A stretch of 64,000 bases of DNA from Synechococcus sp. BIOS-E4-1 (GCF_014279995.1 NZ_CP047935.1:1213243-1277242), one strand, 5' to 3'; positions 17,077 through 24,983 are shown, numbered from the stretch's first letter. Program-made: numbers and translations. Notes: a model not told the origin generated them from the letters alone.

Positions 17077-18234
17077 ATGATTTTTTCTCGTCTTTCGTTC
17101 CTGAATGCCGCTGCTGGGCTTGCCTTGTTGTGCGCCGGTGACGCTGCAATTCGAGGCGTGTATGCCCATGGCGGCCATGGTGGCGGTGAACAACTTCCAG
17201 ATGGTGAATTCCGCGCCACTCCCGTGATCACAATCGAGGGGCATGGTGGTTTTGAGACCAACCTCGATGGCAAGCCTGAGCATTACGCCATCGATGGACA
17301 GTTCGGTTACGTCTTCGAGTGGGGTCTTCCCAACAACGGTATTTTTGCCATTGAAGCAACCATCGGACCTTCTGTTGTTTACGGAGAGGCCGAACACTTC
17401 TATGGAGTCGTGCATGCTCACGGCGACGATCATGACGACCACGGTGATCATGACGATCATGGCCGCGAAGACCATGACGAGCATGAAGACCATGGCCACG
17501 AAGACCATGAAGAGCATGATGAGCATGATGAGCATGGCCACGAAGACCATGACGACCACGATGAGCATGGCCACGAAGACCACGATGACCATGGCCACGA
17601 TGACCATGGCCATGAAGACCATGACGACCACGACGAGCATGGTCATGATGATCACCATGGTCATGCGCATGAATCAGGAGCCCCTTTCAAGCGCACCGAT
17701 GTCAGGGGCTACTTAGCAGCCCGTTATCAACCCAATGAACAATTGGCTTTCCAGGTCTCCTGGATGCCTTACTACGTGACAGGCCCAGGTGAGGAGTTCG
17801 GGGAAGGTCTCAAGAATGAAGTGGGCGTCAATGTCACCTACGCCTTCGGTGATGGTGACGTGAACTTTGCGCTCGGCGACGGGCTGGAAGATGTGATTGA
17901 CGGTGTGTTCATTTCCGTTGAAAATCGCACTGGCTGGGAATCAGACAGCACCTACATCGGTAACTACACCGACGTCTGGCCAGGTTTTGGTTTCAATGTT
18001 GACCTGCTGAACATCACACTTTCCGGTGGTCCTCGTTTCTATGTGCCTGGAAGCTACTCAGGTCTTTCATCACGCACCGACTGGGGCGGTGAGCTTGAGC
18101 TTGAATATCCCATCACGGACAAAATTGCTCTCTTTGCTCATTGGGAGCCTGTTTACAGCACCGAAGACTGGGGTTCTGAGGGTGGCAAAGGGTGGAACCA
18201 CCATATCGGCACTGGTGTGACCTTCTCGTTCTGA
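17077..18234 (+). CDS. Outer-membrane beta-barrel protein with a large His/Asp-rich loop
   Basis: A 385-residue product with a signal peptide (LNAAAGLALLCAG...GVYA). The mature start HGGHGGG is already His-rich. Residues ~113-199 are almost only His, Asp, Glu and Gly (units like DDHDDHG, HEDHDEHGH). The remainder alternates polar and hydrophobic residues in beta strands (YLAARYQPNEQLAFQVSWMP; VGVNVTYAFGDGDVNFALG) and ends GTGVTFSF, a good outer-membrane C-terminal signature. The acidic His loop is well suited to gathering Zn(II) at the surface or in the periplasm. It follows znuA by 33 nt, so it should share the Fur/Zur-type control. A hairpin terminator follows. Whether it transports or only buffers zinc is unknown. 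Confidence 0.75.
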   Translation: MIFSRLSFLNAAAGLALLCAGDAAIRGVYAHGGHGGGEQLPDGEFRATPVITIEGHGGFETNLDGKPEHYAIDGQFGYVFEWGLPNNGIFAIEATIGPSVVYGEAEHFYGVVHAHGDDHDDHGDHDDHGREDHDEHEDHGHEDHEEHDEHDEHGHEDHDDHDEHGHEDHDDHGHDDHGHEDHDDHDEHGHDDHHGHAHESGAPFKRTDVRGYLAARYQPNEQLAFQVSWMPYYVTGPGEEFGEGLKNEVGVNVTYAFGDGDVNFALGDGLEDVIDGVFISVENRTGWESDSTYIGNYTDVWPGFGFNVDLLNITLSGGPRFYVPGSYSGLSSRTDWGGELELEYPITDKIALFAHWEPVYSTEDWGSEGGKGWNHHIGTGVTFSF

Positions 18235-18240
18235 GCGATA

Positions 18241-18281
18241 AAAGACTGTCTGCATATCCATGCTGTAGGCAGTCTTTTTAT
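18241..18281 (+). terminator. Rho-independent terminator after the znuA-OMP unit
   Basis: AAAGACTGTCTGC and GTAGGCAGTCTTTTT form a hairpin with a T run, 7 nt after the stop codon. Confidence 0.8.
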
Positions 18282-18546
18282 GTTTTTGCCTCTGTTACTG
18301 GAGTGTTGACTCTGTGATGCTTCAGCCTGATGACGCAACATGCTCGGCATGGTTTTGATCTGGACGATCGAACAGAGCAGATTGGTTCAGTTTTGCTGGT
18401 GTAATCAATCTCCATTGAGTTGATGTCTGAACATCAAGTATTGATAAGAGTGACTCGCTTGATTTTTTTATGAGTGATTAATCAGCTTAAATAACAATTT
18501 TTAAGGACTGTTGGTTTTGTTCTGTGGTTGTTCTTTTTCGTGCTCT

Positions 18547-18750
18547 TCAGCTGACTTTTCTGATCTGCATCCACATGATTGTGCTGACGTCGATCTTGAT
18601 CAAGGTCTCCAGGTGTTCCTGCGTTAGTGCTCGAGCATCATTTTCTCGACCCTGAAGTGTGAGCTTGGAGAGTTGACCCATGCACCAGTTCTGTAATGCA
18701 GCTGCCTGGGCTCTGCGGCATCCCTGATGGCATTGTTCCGGCAGATCCAT
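18547..18750 (-). CDS. Small hypothetical protein, 67 aa
   Basis: MDLPEQCHQGCRRAQAAALQ begins a short, mostly helical soluble protein that continues NWCMGQLSKLTLQGRENDAR, LTQEHLETLIKIDVSTIMW and ends MQIRKVS. It reads like a compact helical protein with three cysteines (positions 7, 11 and 23), and the helical continuity is better than chance frames nearby. The family is not recognised. It sits alone in a long gene-poor stretch between two Fur/Zur-controlled loci. Confidence 0.45.
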   Translation of the reverse strand: MDLPEQCHQGCRRAQAAALQNWCMGQLSKLTLQGRENDARALTQEHLETLIKIDVSTIMWMQIRKVS

Positions 18751-19068
18751 TGAGCTGGATTCGTTGCAAGTTGTCTACTTGTGCGAAGCAATGCGTTTGG
18801 ATTCAAGCTCAACATCTGCACGTAGCGAAATGCACCTCACTGTTGTTCCGGTATCAAATGGGTGGATTCGTGCTTTGTTGAATACACGTTCTTTGGTGTT
18901 GATGTTGCAAGTTCCTTGCAGTAATTCTGATTGCGGCCACAAGCAATTTGCGATCAAGACATCATTGCTTTGATTGCTTATTTCGGCCTGTTTCCCGGTG
19001 CGGGCTCCTCCTTGTCGATGTCCCGCAGGTGCTGCTGGCCGTGTGATGCCACAAATAGGTTCCTCTGC

Positions 19069-19136
19069 GAAGCTGCAACCGAACAGCTGCAATCGAAAAG
19101 CTGTAACTGAACAGCAGCAACCGAACAGCTGCGAGA
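19069..19136. repeat. 14-bp tandem repeat, about five units
   Basis: Units follow the consensus GAACAGCTGCAACC: GAAGCTGCAACC (short), GAACAGCTGCAATC, GAAAAGCTGTAACT, GAACAGCAGCAACC, GAACAGCTGCGAGA. It lies outside any gene and each unit contains a CAGCTG-like palindrome. Confidence 0.75.
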
Positions 19137-19483
19137 GCTGATGCCCTTGGGTCCTCTGGTGACAGCTTTTCTGTGAGCAAACGTCGGGTGTGCTCGCGTT
19201 GTGCGGATGGTCGTTTGCCGATGCCTGAGGCTCGTTTGTGAAGAGGTGCTACGGCTGATCGATAGCTTCTGGCAAAGACTTAGCCGGTGTTCCCCGTACC
19301 CTTCCGTCGGTCGCTTCAACAACGGTTTTTTCAGCTATCCAGTGGGATCTGGTCGGTTGTAATGGTTGCCTTCTGTACCTCGGGGATGACGTCTTGCGGG
19401 GTCTTCTGGTAGCAAATGGCTCAAAGGAACCCCCTACTGCTTCTGAGAATCGCTTGCATGAAGGTCAGTTTTGCTTCTAGAGT

Positions 19484-19498
19484 CGAGATCGATTCTCA
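19484..19498. promoter_or_regulatory. Probable Fur/Zur-type operator before a Crp-like gene
   Basis: CGAGATCGATTCTCA, whose complement reads TGAGAATCGATCTCG, keeps one perfect half site and a weaker second half. It ends 21 nt before the ATG at 19520. It is weaker than the other boxes. Confidence 0.55.
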
Positions 19499-19519
19499 AT
19501 AGCAGGACGTTTTCCGTCC

Positions 19520-20125
19520 ATGACTCTCTCGGCTTACCGGTTTCTTCCCGATGCTCCCGTGGCATTGATGACGATGCCTCGTCACCAGACCGTGTTGATC
19601 GACCCGGCTTCTGCTGGCCAAGGCAGCATTCTTGAAGTCCATGAAGGCTTCTGCCGTGTGTATTGCCCCTGCGAGGAGACAGAGGGCATGACTCTGGCCT
19701 TCCTGCAGGCTGGCGATCGCCTGAGGACTGATCGCCTTTGCAGCGAAGGCATTTGCGTCGAAGCTCTCACTGACCTTCGTCTTGCTCGCAGCGTTTCATC
19801 TGACGATGAAGTCGGCATGGACGCAGTGAATGAATGGACCTTGCAGCTGCTGCGCATTCGTCACCTCGGACAGGCAGAGCAGAGGCTTCATGCTCTCTTC
19901 GCGCTGTTGGTCAATCGTCTGGGTAAGCGCTGCAGCGATTGCTTCCAGTTGCCATTCCGCCTGACCCATGATCGTCTTGGTGAGCTGATCGGAGCCACGC
20001 GCGTCACCACCACACGTCAGGTCTCCAAGTGGAGAAATGTGGATCAGATGAACTGTTCGGGTGGTGAATTCACCATGAACTTCTCGATCGACATGATCAG
20101 CACCGCTCCCCTGACCCATCTCTGA
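19520..20125 (+). CDS. Crp/Fnr-family transcription regulator
   Basis: A 201-residue protein with an N-terminal cupin-like sensor part (GSILEVHEGFCRVYCPCEE, LAFLQAGDRLRTDRL) and a C-terminal winged helix: LTHDRLGELIGATRVTTTRQ, where the recognition helix is RVTTTRQVSKWR. Unlike Crp it lacks a recognisable cAMP-binding signature. Several cysteines (YCPCEE, RLCSEGIC, KRCSDCF) could sense metal or redox state. A probable Fur/Zur-type box sits 21 nt upstream, and the gene overlaps the next by one base. A related regulator is encoded at 21174-21815. The pair flanks ferritin and a Cys-rich peptide, so metal or stress control is a reasonable guess. Confidence 0.75.
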   Translation: MTLSAYRFLPDAPVALMTMPRHQTVLIDPASAGQGSILEVHEGFCRVYCPCEETEGMTLAFLQAGDRLRTDRLCSEGICVEALTDLRLARSVSSDDEVGMDAVNEWTLQLLRIRHLGQAEQRLHALFALLVNRLGKRCSDCFQLPFRLTHDRLGELIGATRVTTTRQVSKWRNVDQMNCSGGEFTMNFSIDMISTAPLTHL

Positions 20126-20415
20126 TGGCTTTGATCTACCGCCAGGGAAGCAATCTCATGGCAACGCTCTGTCGTGATGCAGAGCGTTGTTCCAGGCGGA
20201 GCCTTCAGATCAATCAACAGTGCAATCTGTGCCTGAATCAGACGTTGATCAAGCGATTACGTACTGAGCAGGCTCAGATTGCATTGCGCCTCAGAGAGCT
20301 TCAGAAGCTGATTGCAGGGATGGATCGCGAGCTGCTTGTCGATCCCCTGGCATTGAATTTCGCCGGTGAAGTTGCCCGGCGGGCGCTGGTGAAAATTCGC
20401 TCTTCGGTGAATTGA
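20125..20415 (+). CDS. Hypothetical protein, 96 aa
   Basis: A soluble helical protein starting MALIYRQGSNLMATLCRDAE, with a stretch likely to form a coiled coil (LIKRLRTEQAQIALRLRELQ, KLIAGMDREL). Four cysteines lie in the first half (LCRDAERC, QCNLC), which may bind a metal or pair. It overlaps the stop of the Crp-like gene by one base (TGATGG), so it is translationally coupled to it and likely works with that regulator. The family is not recognised. The gene converges with ferritin with no gap. Confidence 0.6.
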   Translation: MALIYRQGSNLMATLCRDAERCSRRSLQINQQCNLCLNQTLIKRLRTEQAQIALRLRELQKLIAGMDRELLVDPLALNFAGEVARRALVKIRSSVN

Positions 20416-20991
20416 TCACTGAAGCTGGGCAGGGTGTGCGACACCTTCTCTCAGTTCGTTGTCAATCACCAGTACAGCAGCAGCCTGTCCATCCGCAAAC
20501 CTGGTTCGACCGAGCAGATGAGCGGCTTCATGTTCGGCTTTGATCTGTTGCTCCACCATCGGTTCAAGAAACACGGTGCTACGGGAGTCACCGACACGTT
20601 CTGCTTCCACCAGCAGCTGTTGGAGTGATGTGGTCACATCCCGTTCAGTCAGAAATGCAGTGCTCATCACGTCGAGAACTGATTTCCAGGATTGATCAGG
20701 AGCCTCGAGAGCCTGCAGTTCGGGCGATTGTGCCCTTGCGATCAGGTAGTCCGCAACTTTGGCTGCATGCTCCTGTTCTCCCCTGGCTTCGTCATTGAAG
20801 TGTTTGGAGAACCCGCGCAATTCCCGTTCACCCATCCAGATGGCAGCGCCAAAGTAGGTCGCATGAGCCTGTCGCTCCATGTTGAAGTGTGCCTGAAAAC
20901 CCTCCAGCAAGGCCGGGTCCATCGATTCCGCCATGGCTCGACCCGAAGGCCCGACTTGCACCTCAAGGTGCTTTGAGGAATCTGAAAGCAT
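20416..20991 (-). CDS. Ferritin
   Basis: A ~191-residue four-helix ferritin. The N-terminal QVGPSGRAMAESMDPALLEG and FNMERQAHATYFGAAIWMGE correspond to the start and helix A of the Synechococcus SynFtn type. Ferroxidase ligands are visible as Glu in NMERQAH, and the ExxH pair in EARGEQEHAAK. A later helix contains FLEPMVEQQIKAEHEAAHLL, and the protein ends with VIDNELREG. It stores iron in a cytoplasmic cage. The start is put at ATG 20991 by comparison with that family; the frame extends to 21015. The gene lies divergent from the Cys-rich peptide, with a Fur/Zur-type box between them. Confidence 0.85.
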   Translation of the reverse strand: MLSDSSKHLEVQVGPSGRAMAESMDPALLEGFQAHFNMERQAHATYFGAAIWMGERELRGFSKHFNDEARGEQEHAAKVADYLIARAQSPELQALEAPDQSWKSVLDVMSTAFLTERDVTTSLQQLLVEAERVGDSRSTVFLEPMVEQQIKAEHEAAHLLGRTRFADGQAAAVLVIDNELREGVAHPAQLQ

Positions 20992-21073
20992 GAAACCGTG
21001 GCGCCTGTGTATCAAATGTACACGGGTTGTCGAGCCTTTCGATGGCTGTTGGCGTCGTGATTGATCTGGGCTG

Positions 21074-21093
21074 TATAATGAGATGCATTCTCA
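21074..21093 (+). promoter_or_regulatory. -10 element overlapped by a Fur/Zur-type box
   Basis: TATAAT (21074-21079) is directly followed, sharing its last T, by TGAGATGCATTCTCA (21079-21093), a palindrome with arms TGAGA/TCTCA. A repressor bound here would block polymerase. TTGGCG at 21049-21054 is a possible -35 with 19-bp spacing. The predicted start point is about 20 nt before the GTG of the Cys/Lys-rich peptide. It also lies ~90 nt upstream of ferritin on the other strand. Confidence 0.7.
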
Positions 21094-21105
21094 GCAGCTT
21101 GGGTC

Positions 21106-21198
21106 GTGCCGGTTCATCAGCCTCAGAAAAAGAAAGGTTGCAAGAAGTCCAAGTGCTCGAAGTGGAAGGGTGGTCAGTGCAAGTGCGGTCGCGGTTGA
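21106..21198 (+). CDS. Tiny Cys/Lys-rich peptide (metallothionein-like candidate), 30 aa
   Basis: A GTG-started frame encodes VPVHQPQKKKGCKKSKCSKW and then KGGQCKCGRG. It has four Cys and nine Lys in 30 residues, with spacings Cx4C, Cx7C and CxC. A stop codon (21079-21081) lies just before it in this frame, so it cannot start further upstream than ~21082, and no in-frame ATG exists; GTG 21106 is the best start. The promoter with an overlapping Fur/Zur-type box directly upstream is the strongest support. Its 3' end overlaps the tail of the convergent Crp-like gene by 25 nt. The composition suggests metal or nucleic-acid binding. It is too short for confident family assignment. Confidence 0.55.
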   Translation: MPVHQPQKKKGCKKSKCSKWKGGQCKCGRG

Positions 21199-21815
21199 GC
21201 GAAAAGCTCATCCTGTTTGGCCTGCAGCTGCAGAAGGTTCAGTCGCATCGTTTTTGTTGCGACATCCACGTCGATCAGATTCTGGCGTTGCATCCAGCCC
21301 AGGTGCCTGCTGATCGTGGGTCTGGTGCTGCTGATGATTTCGCCGATGCGGCGGTGGGACAGGCCTGAAATCAGGGATTGATCAGCTGCAGAATCCTGAT
21401 TGCCTCTTGTTCTGGCGAGCAGTAACAGCAGTTTGATTAATCGTTCCAGGCTGTCTGCGGGCTGCTTGATTTCGTAGAGGTCGAGAATCCAGTTTTCTAG
21501 AAAATTGTTGGTGTCGACCGGTTGACCTTTCGGGTTGAATTCAACTTTGGATGGTTCAAGCGCTTCAATCATCAGCCTCCGCTGATTGTTCCAATAAAAT
21601 GAACTGCTTGTTCCAGCATCAATCAATGCCAATGTGGACTCGGTCGTATTGCTTTGGCCTTCATTGACGCAGTAAAGACGAATAAAGCCTTCAATGATGT
21701 TCAATTGAAGGCTTCTGTTCTCGCTTTCGTTTGTGATAATTCTATGTTGACTTGATTTCCTCAGTGTGATGACCGATGTAACCAACGTCGCTTGATTTTT
21801 TTCGACCTGCGTCAT
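21174..21815 (-). CDS. Crp/Fnr-family regulator
   Basis: From ATG 21815 (MTQVEKNQATLVTSVITLRK) the product is ~213 residues. The sensor part includes RSLQLNIIEGFIRLYCVNEG and LALIDAGTSSSFYW. The C-terminal winged helix is LSHRRIGEIISSTRPTISRH, where RPTISRH is the recognition helix, a strong match to Crp/NtcA-type DNA readers. The longer frame from 21968 is unlikely because the extra N-terminus is not protein-like. No cyclic-nucleotide signature is seen. It converges on the Cys/Lys-rich peptide gene, overlapping its 3' end, and is the second Crp-like gene within 2.3 kb. Confidence 0.75.
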   Translation of the reverse strand: MTQVEKNQATLVTSVITLRKSSQHRIITNESENRSLQLNIIEGFIRLYCVNEGQSNTTESTLALIDAGTSSSFYWNNQRRLMIEALEPSKVEFNPKGQPVDTNNFLENWILDLYEIKQPADSLERLIKLLLLLARTRGNQDSAADQSLISGLSHRRIGEIISSTRPTISRHLGWMQRQNLIDVDVATKTMRLNLLQLQAKQDELFAQPRPHLH

Positions 21816-21964
21816 GACAGTGACTGGTACAGAGATTCTTTCTGCACCTTCATTTTTAGTTGTTATAACAGTGCAGGCGTGCCTGTGAAGCGTGTTGTTT
21901 GATACGACCTTCCCGTGGTTTTGGGTTGTGCAGGCTGGGCTTTGACCGCTCTGAATCAACTGGA

Positions 21965-22159
21965 TCAAATTCTGACCTTGCCTACTTCCGCGCGAAGAGG
22001 TGCGCCTCCTGTGCCGATCAGAATCGGCTGACGGGTGAAGATCTCGACACGGATTCCACTCCGGGCCACAACGATCAGCGTCCGGCTGATGGCTAACACT
22101 GAGATGACAAGGGCGCCTGGCCAGAGCAAGGCCATCAAAAGCGCGGTCAGATCAGCCAT
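21965..22159 (-). CDS. Small membrane protein
   Basis: MADLTALLMALLWPGALVIS, continuing VLAISRTLIVVARSGIRVEI, makes one long or two close hydrophobic helices. A polar tail IFTRQPILIGTGGAPLRAEV follows. An upstream ATG two codons earlier (22165) is also possible. The family is not recognised, but the gradual change from membrane to basic tail looks like a real protein. It lies between the Crp-like gene (same strand) and the amidase-like gene (opposite strand). Confidence 0.5.
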   Translation of the reverse strand: MADLTALLMALLWPGALVISVLAISRTLIVVARSGIRVEIFTRQPILIGTGGAPLRAEVGKVRI

Positions 22160-22289
22160 GGTCATCCGGTTGGTTCCTGCCCTTGAAATAGCAATTTTGG
22201 CCGTGATGCCTGTTTGCTTCGCTGGCTTCAGTCTCTGAATCTGCGCCGGGGGGTGACGGATTGAGCCAGGTCAGGCACCATGGTCGACC

Positions 22290-23129
22290 ATGTTGAATCC
22301 CATGCGTCGCATCGCCTGGCTCCTAGGGGGCTGTCTTCTGTTTGCTCTGCCTGTGTCAGGTGCAGGTTTGATGGAGCTGCTTGACAGCATGAAACCGGCT
22401 CGACCTGAACGGTCGACGTTGCAGCTTCCGTCGCTTCCGTTGACGCCAGGCCGTGGCAAGAACTGGGTCGGTGACCGGATGCCCAGGGAGGGAACGTCGA
22501 TTCTGGTTCTGGCAGGTCACGCCGATTCGCAGCGGATGTATGGATCTGGAACACCAGGCTGGGCGGTCGGTGTCGCTGGAGCCGCTCCGATGCAAGCGGG
22601 TATGACGGATGAGCTCTACTGGAACCTGCGTACTGCCAGGGCCGTGGTGGCGGAGGGTAAGAAGCAGGGTTTGAACATCAGCTTCTATGACCCTGGTGTG
22701 CGCACCATTCGCAACGTGCAGGATCCACGCACCAACTGGTCCGTCGGTCAGCAACATGCGTCAGAGGGGGGCTATGTCGTGGAAATTCATTACGACGCTT
22801 ACTCACCCCATGGCATCGGTGCAGGAATCATTCCCGCTGTCGCATTCGGTTTTTCCGTGATGGATGAAGCTCTGGCCAAGGAATTCGGCGCTTACCCCTA
22901 TGACTATCGCGGCATGTTGGGGGCACCTCGCAGGGGTGTTTCGATGCTTGAAATCGGCATGCTTGAGGGGGCTCTGGAGCGGGGACTGCGTGATCCACGA
23001 CAACGCAAGCTGACCCTGGACAGGATTGCCAAGCGTGTCGTTACCGCGCTGCGTGAGGGTCTGGAACAAGGAACGTCCCTGAGGGCTATTTGTGCACCAA
23101 CAACAGGAATCGCGGCGTACTGCCGTTAA
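22290..23129 (+). CDS. Amidase_3-like secreted hydrolase (N-acetylmuramoyl-L-alanine amidase fold)
   Basis: A 279-residue product with a signal peptide (RRIAWLLGGCLLFALPVSGA). Motifs in order: LVLAGHADSQRMYGSG (zinc His in GHxD), ARAVVAEGKKQGLNISFYDP, GGYVVEIHYDAYSPHG (EIHxDA, second zinc His) and GVSMLEIGMLEGALE (catalytic Glu in EIGxLE). These correspond to the zinc amidase_3 fold, which cuts the bond between muramic acid and the stem peptide. It is larger than the bare domain and slightly divergent, so the substrate may differ. The start is ATG 22290, or ATG 22302 four codons downstream. Confidence 0.7.
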   Translation: MLNPMRRIAWLLGGCLLFALPVSGAGLMELLDSMKPARPERSTLQLPSLPLTPGRGKNWVGDRMPREGTSILVLAGHADSQRMYGSGTPGWAVGVAGAAPMQAGMTDELYWNLRTARAVVAEGKKQGLNISFYDPGVRTIRNVQDPRTNWSVGQQHASEGGYVVEIHYDAYSPHGIGAGIIPAVAFGFSVMDEALAKEFGAYPYDYRGMLGAPRRGVSMLEIGMLEGALERGLRDPRQRKLTLDRIAKRVVTALREGLEQGTSLRAICAPTTGIAAYCR

Positions 23130-23146
23130 CGCGTTTACAGACTGAT

Positions 23147-23428
23147 TTATAGAGTGGTGTTCAGATAGTCCTCAAGCCGATCTGTGGGAATGCGTTGATC
23201 TGAGACCGCATCTCCCAACGGCAGAAACACAGGCATGGTGAGTTGTCCATCGATCACAAGTGGAATCAACGGTTGACGATCCACACGCATTTCGGGACCG
23301 ATTTTCTGAACGCAGAGCAGTTCGAGAACCCCATCGTCGTGCTCGCGTTGGTATAAACGTGCATTCTCGATCGTGGCCAGGTTGCAGGGGGCAAAGCCAT
23401 GATTGGCAACAACGTCACTCAGTTTCAT
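23147..23428 (-). CDS. Hypothetical protein, 93 aa
   Basis: A soluble protein, MKLSDVVANHGFAPCNLATI at the start and ending IPTDRLEDYLNTTL. The middle (LELLCVQKIGPEMRVDRQPL, then IPLVIDGQLTMPVFLPLGD) is beta-rich. Its ATG overlaps the stop of the upstream minus-strand gene (23425-23679) by 4 nt, so the two are coupled. The family is not recognised. It converges with the amidase-like gene. Confidence 0.6.
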   Translation of the reverse strand: MKLSDVVANHGFAPCNLATIENARLYQREHDDGVLELLCVQKIGPEMRVDRQPLIPLVIDGQLTMPVFLPLGDAVSDQRIPTDRLEDYLNTTL

Positions 23429-23679
23429 CGTTCAGAGCCTCCCTGTCTCAAGGGCACGAGCAGTCCCATGGCCTGTCGGATGCGGGGGGAGATGGATCGA
23501 ATGGATTGCTCCAGAGCGAGTGCCTGATGCCATTCACCGGCTGCTTGAGCCTCCTCCTGCTGATCCCAGAGCAGAAGGCGTTCACTGAGCAATTGCAGCA
23601 GTGATTCAGAGTCGTTGATCGTGTTTGTTCTGTTGTTGTTTTTCGTATTCTGCATAGTGTCACTGTCCGTCATTGACAC
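23425..23679 (-). CDS. Hypothetical protein, up to 84 aa
   Basis: The frame starts MSMTDSDTMQNTKNNNR, and ATG at 23655 (MQNTKNNN) is an alternative start. The body is helical: LLQLLSERLLLWDQQEEAQA, then AGEWHQALALEQSIRSISPR and IRQAMGLLVP. It should be a small helical-hairpin cytoplasmic protein. It is the first gene of a two-gene minus-strand operon with 23147-23428, linked by an ATGA overlap. The family is not recognised. Confidence 0.6.
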   Translation of the reverse strand: MSMTDSDTMQNTKNNNRTNTINDSESLLQLLSERLLLWDQQEEAQAAGEWHQALALEQSIRSISPRIRQAMGLLVPLRQGGSER

Positions 23680-23823
23680 CAGATCATCAACTCAATGAAG
23701 GGTGTGATTGCCGAGCTGAAATGTTCGGTTCACCGCTTTTGTTCTTGGCCGGAAACTGTCGGACGGCATGCATTCCATGGCTGAGTATGCGAAGGTCAAA
23801 ATCCTTAAGCAACGATCAGCAGC

Positions 23824-24555
23824 ATGAATCTGATCCTGCTTTATGCCGACGACGTCTGGACTGGAACACGCTGCTTTCTGGCCAATGATCGGCGCACCGA
23901 ACACATCCGCTCCGTTCTGCGCGCCGTGGTCGGCGACACGCTTCGGGTTGGGTTATATGGCGGTGCTCATGGAAAGGCTCGGGTTGATGTCATCGACGAA
24001 GCGGGTGTGACGCTGTCGGTGCAGTTGACGCAATCACCGCCGCCGAGGCATCGTTTCGACATCGTTTTGGCACTGCCCCGGCCAAAAATGCTGCGGCGGA
24101 TCCTGCGTACTGTCGCGGAATTCGGTGTCAGTAACCTTCATCTGATCAACAGTGCCAGGGTCGATAAGAGTTACTGGCAGTCACCTCTGCTGTCACAGGC
24201 CAAGCTCAGAGAAGCCTTGCTTACTGGGATGGAACGCTCACAGGACACGATCGCCCCGACGGTGCACTGTCATCAACGCTTTCGACCATTTGTCGAGGAC
24301 CAGCTTCCCCAACTTTGCAACGGTCGCTCCTGTTGGATCACCGACAAGGGAGCGCCGATCGCCCTTTCGCAGACCCCTGCGAGTCCTGCGCTGGTGATGA
24401 TTGGTCCGGAGGGAGGATTTGTGCCCTTCGAAATCGAGCTTGCGACCACGGTCGCGGCAGATCGAGTCCACTTGGGCGATCGCATCCTCAGTGTTGATAC
24501 TGCTCTGCCGGCGGTCTTGGCACTGGGTTCGGCGATCGGGGTGTCGCCCAGCTGA
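23824..24555 (+). CDS. rsmE: 16S rRNA (uracil-1498-N3)-methyltransferase RsmE
   Basis: A 243-residue SPOUT methyltransferase. The N-terminal PUA-like part reads RRTEHIRSVLRAVVGDTLRV. The C-terminal knot carries the S-adenosylmethionine motif VMIGPEGGFVPFEIEL (192-207) and HLGDRILSVDTALPAVLAL (LGxRILRxxTA equivalent). RLRR-like RRILRTVAEFGVSNLHLI lies between. It methylates U1498 in helix 44 of 16S rRNA. The length is usual. LSVDTA replaces the commoner LRTETA, a minor variation. Confidence 0.9.
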   Translation: MNLILLYADDVWTGTRCFLANDRRTEHIRSVLRAVVGDTLRVGLYGGAHGKARVDVIDEAGVTLSVQLTQSPPPRHRFDIVLALPRPKMLRRILRTVAEFGVSNLHLINSARVDKSYWQSPLLSQAKLREALLTGMERSQDTIAPTVHCHQRFRPFVEDQLPQLCNGRSCWITDKGAPIALSQTPASPALVMIGPEGGFVPFEIELATTVAADRVHLGDRILSVDTALPAVLALGSAIGVSPS

Positions 24556-24581
24556 TGCGGGTTCACGCTTGAACGTTGGGA

Positions 24582-24983
24582 TCAACTCCAGATCAACTCC
24601 AGTTGCATCAATGGATCGAGGCTTCGCTTCACAGGGCATTGCTCCGCGACGCGTTGAAGCAGTGAACGCTGTTCGTCGCTGAGGTGCTGAGGAAGTTTCA
24701 GATGCAGACGCAGCCTCTTCACTTTGCGGGGACCTGACTCGGTCATGTGTTAATTCACCTCGGCAGTGCTCCCTTCAATCGACCAGTACCTGCTCTTGGC
24801 AGTGATTCCCATGATGGTGAGCATGCAGGTCGCTACGGATGTGGCCAGAAGGTCAGTGGGGGAGAACGGTTGACCTTGTCCGGCGTTGTCGACAGGGGCA
24901 TCGGTGATCAACACGGCACCGGAGCCATGGTGTGTGGCCCTACAGCGCAGTTCACCGCTATACAGACAGGAAACAGTTGTCAT
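24582..24983 (-). pseudogene. osmC: OsmC-family peroxidase gene with an in-frame stop
   Basis: From ATG 24983 the frame reads MTTVSCLYSGELRCRATHHG, then FSPTDLLATSVATCMLTIMG, with the OsmC catalytic cysteine in VATCMLT, and breaks at TAA (24750-24752) after GSTAEVN. Directly after the stop, in the same frame, HMTESGPRKVKRLRLHLKLP and EQCPVKRSLDPLMQLELIWS continue the OsmC fold, with the second cysteine in QCPVKRSL, ending at TGA 24582-24584. The total of 134 codons matches the family's length, and a single AAA-to-TAA change (K in EVxKHM) explains the break. ATG at 24746 could restart the second half. Unless the stop is read through or is a base-call error, the gene is inactive. Confidence 0.8.

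Larger units (their letters stand above)
18751..19519. other. Gene-poor stretch with a short tandem repeat
   Basis: No gene is convincing between 18751 and 19519. It contains the 14-bp tandem repeat at 19069-19136 and two TGAGAATCG-containing elements (19444 and the minus strand of 19484-19498) just before the Crp-like regulator gene. Confidence 0.5.
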
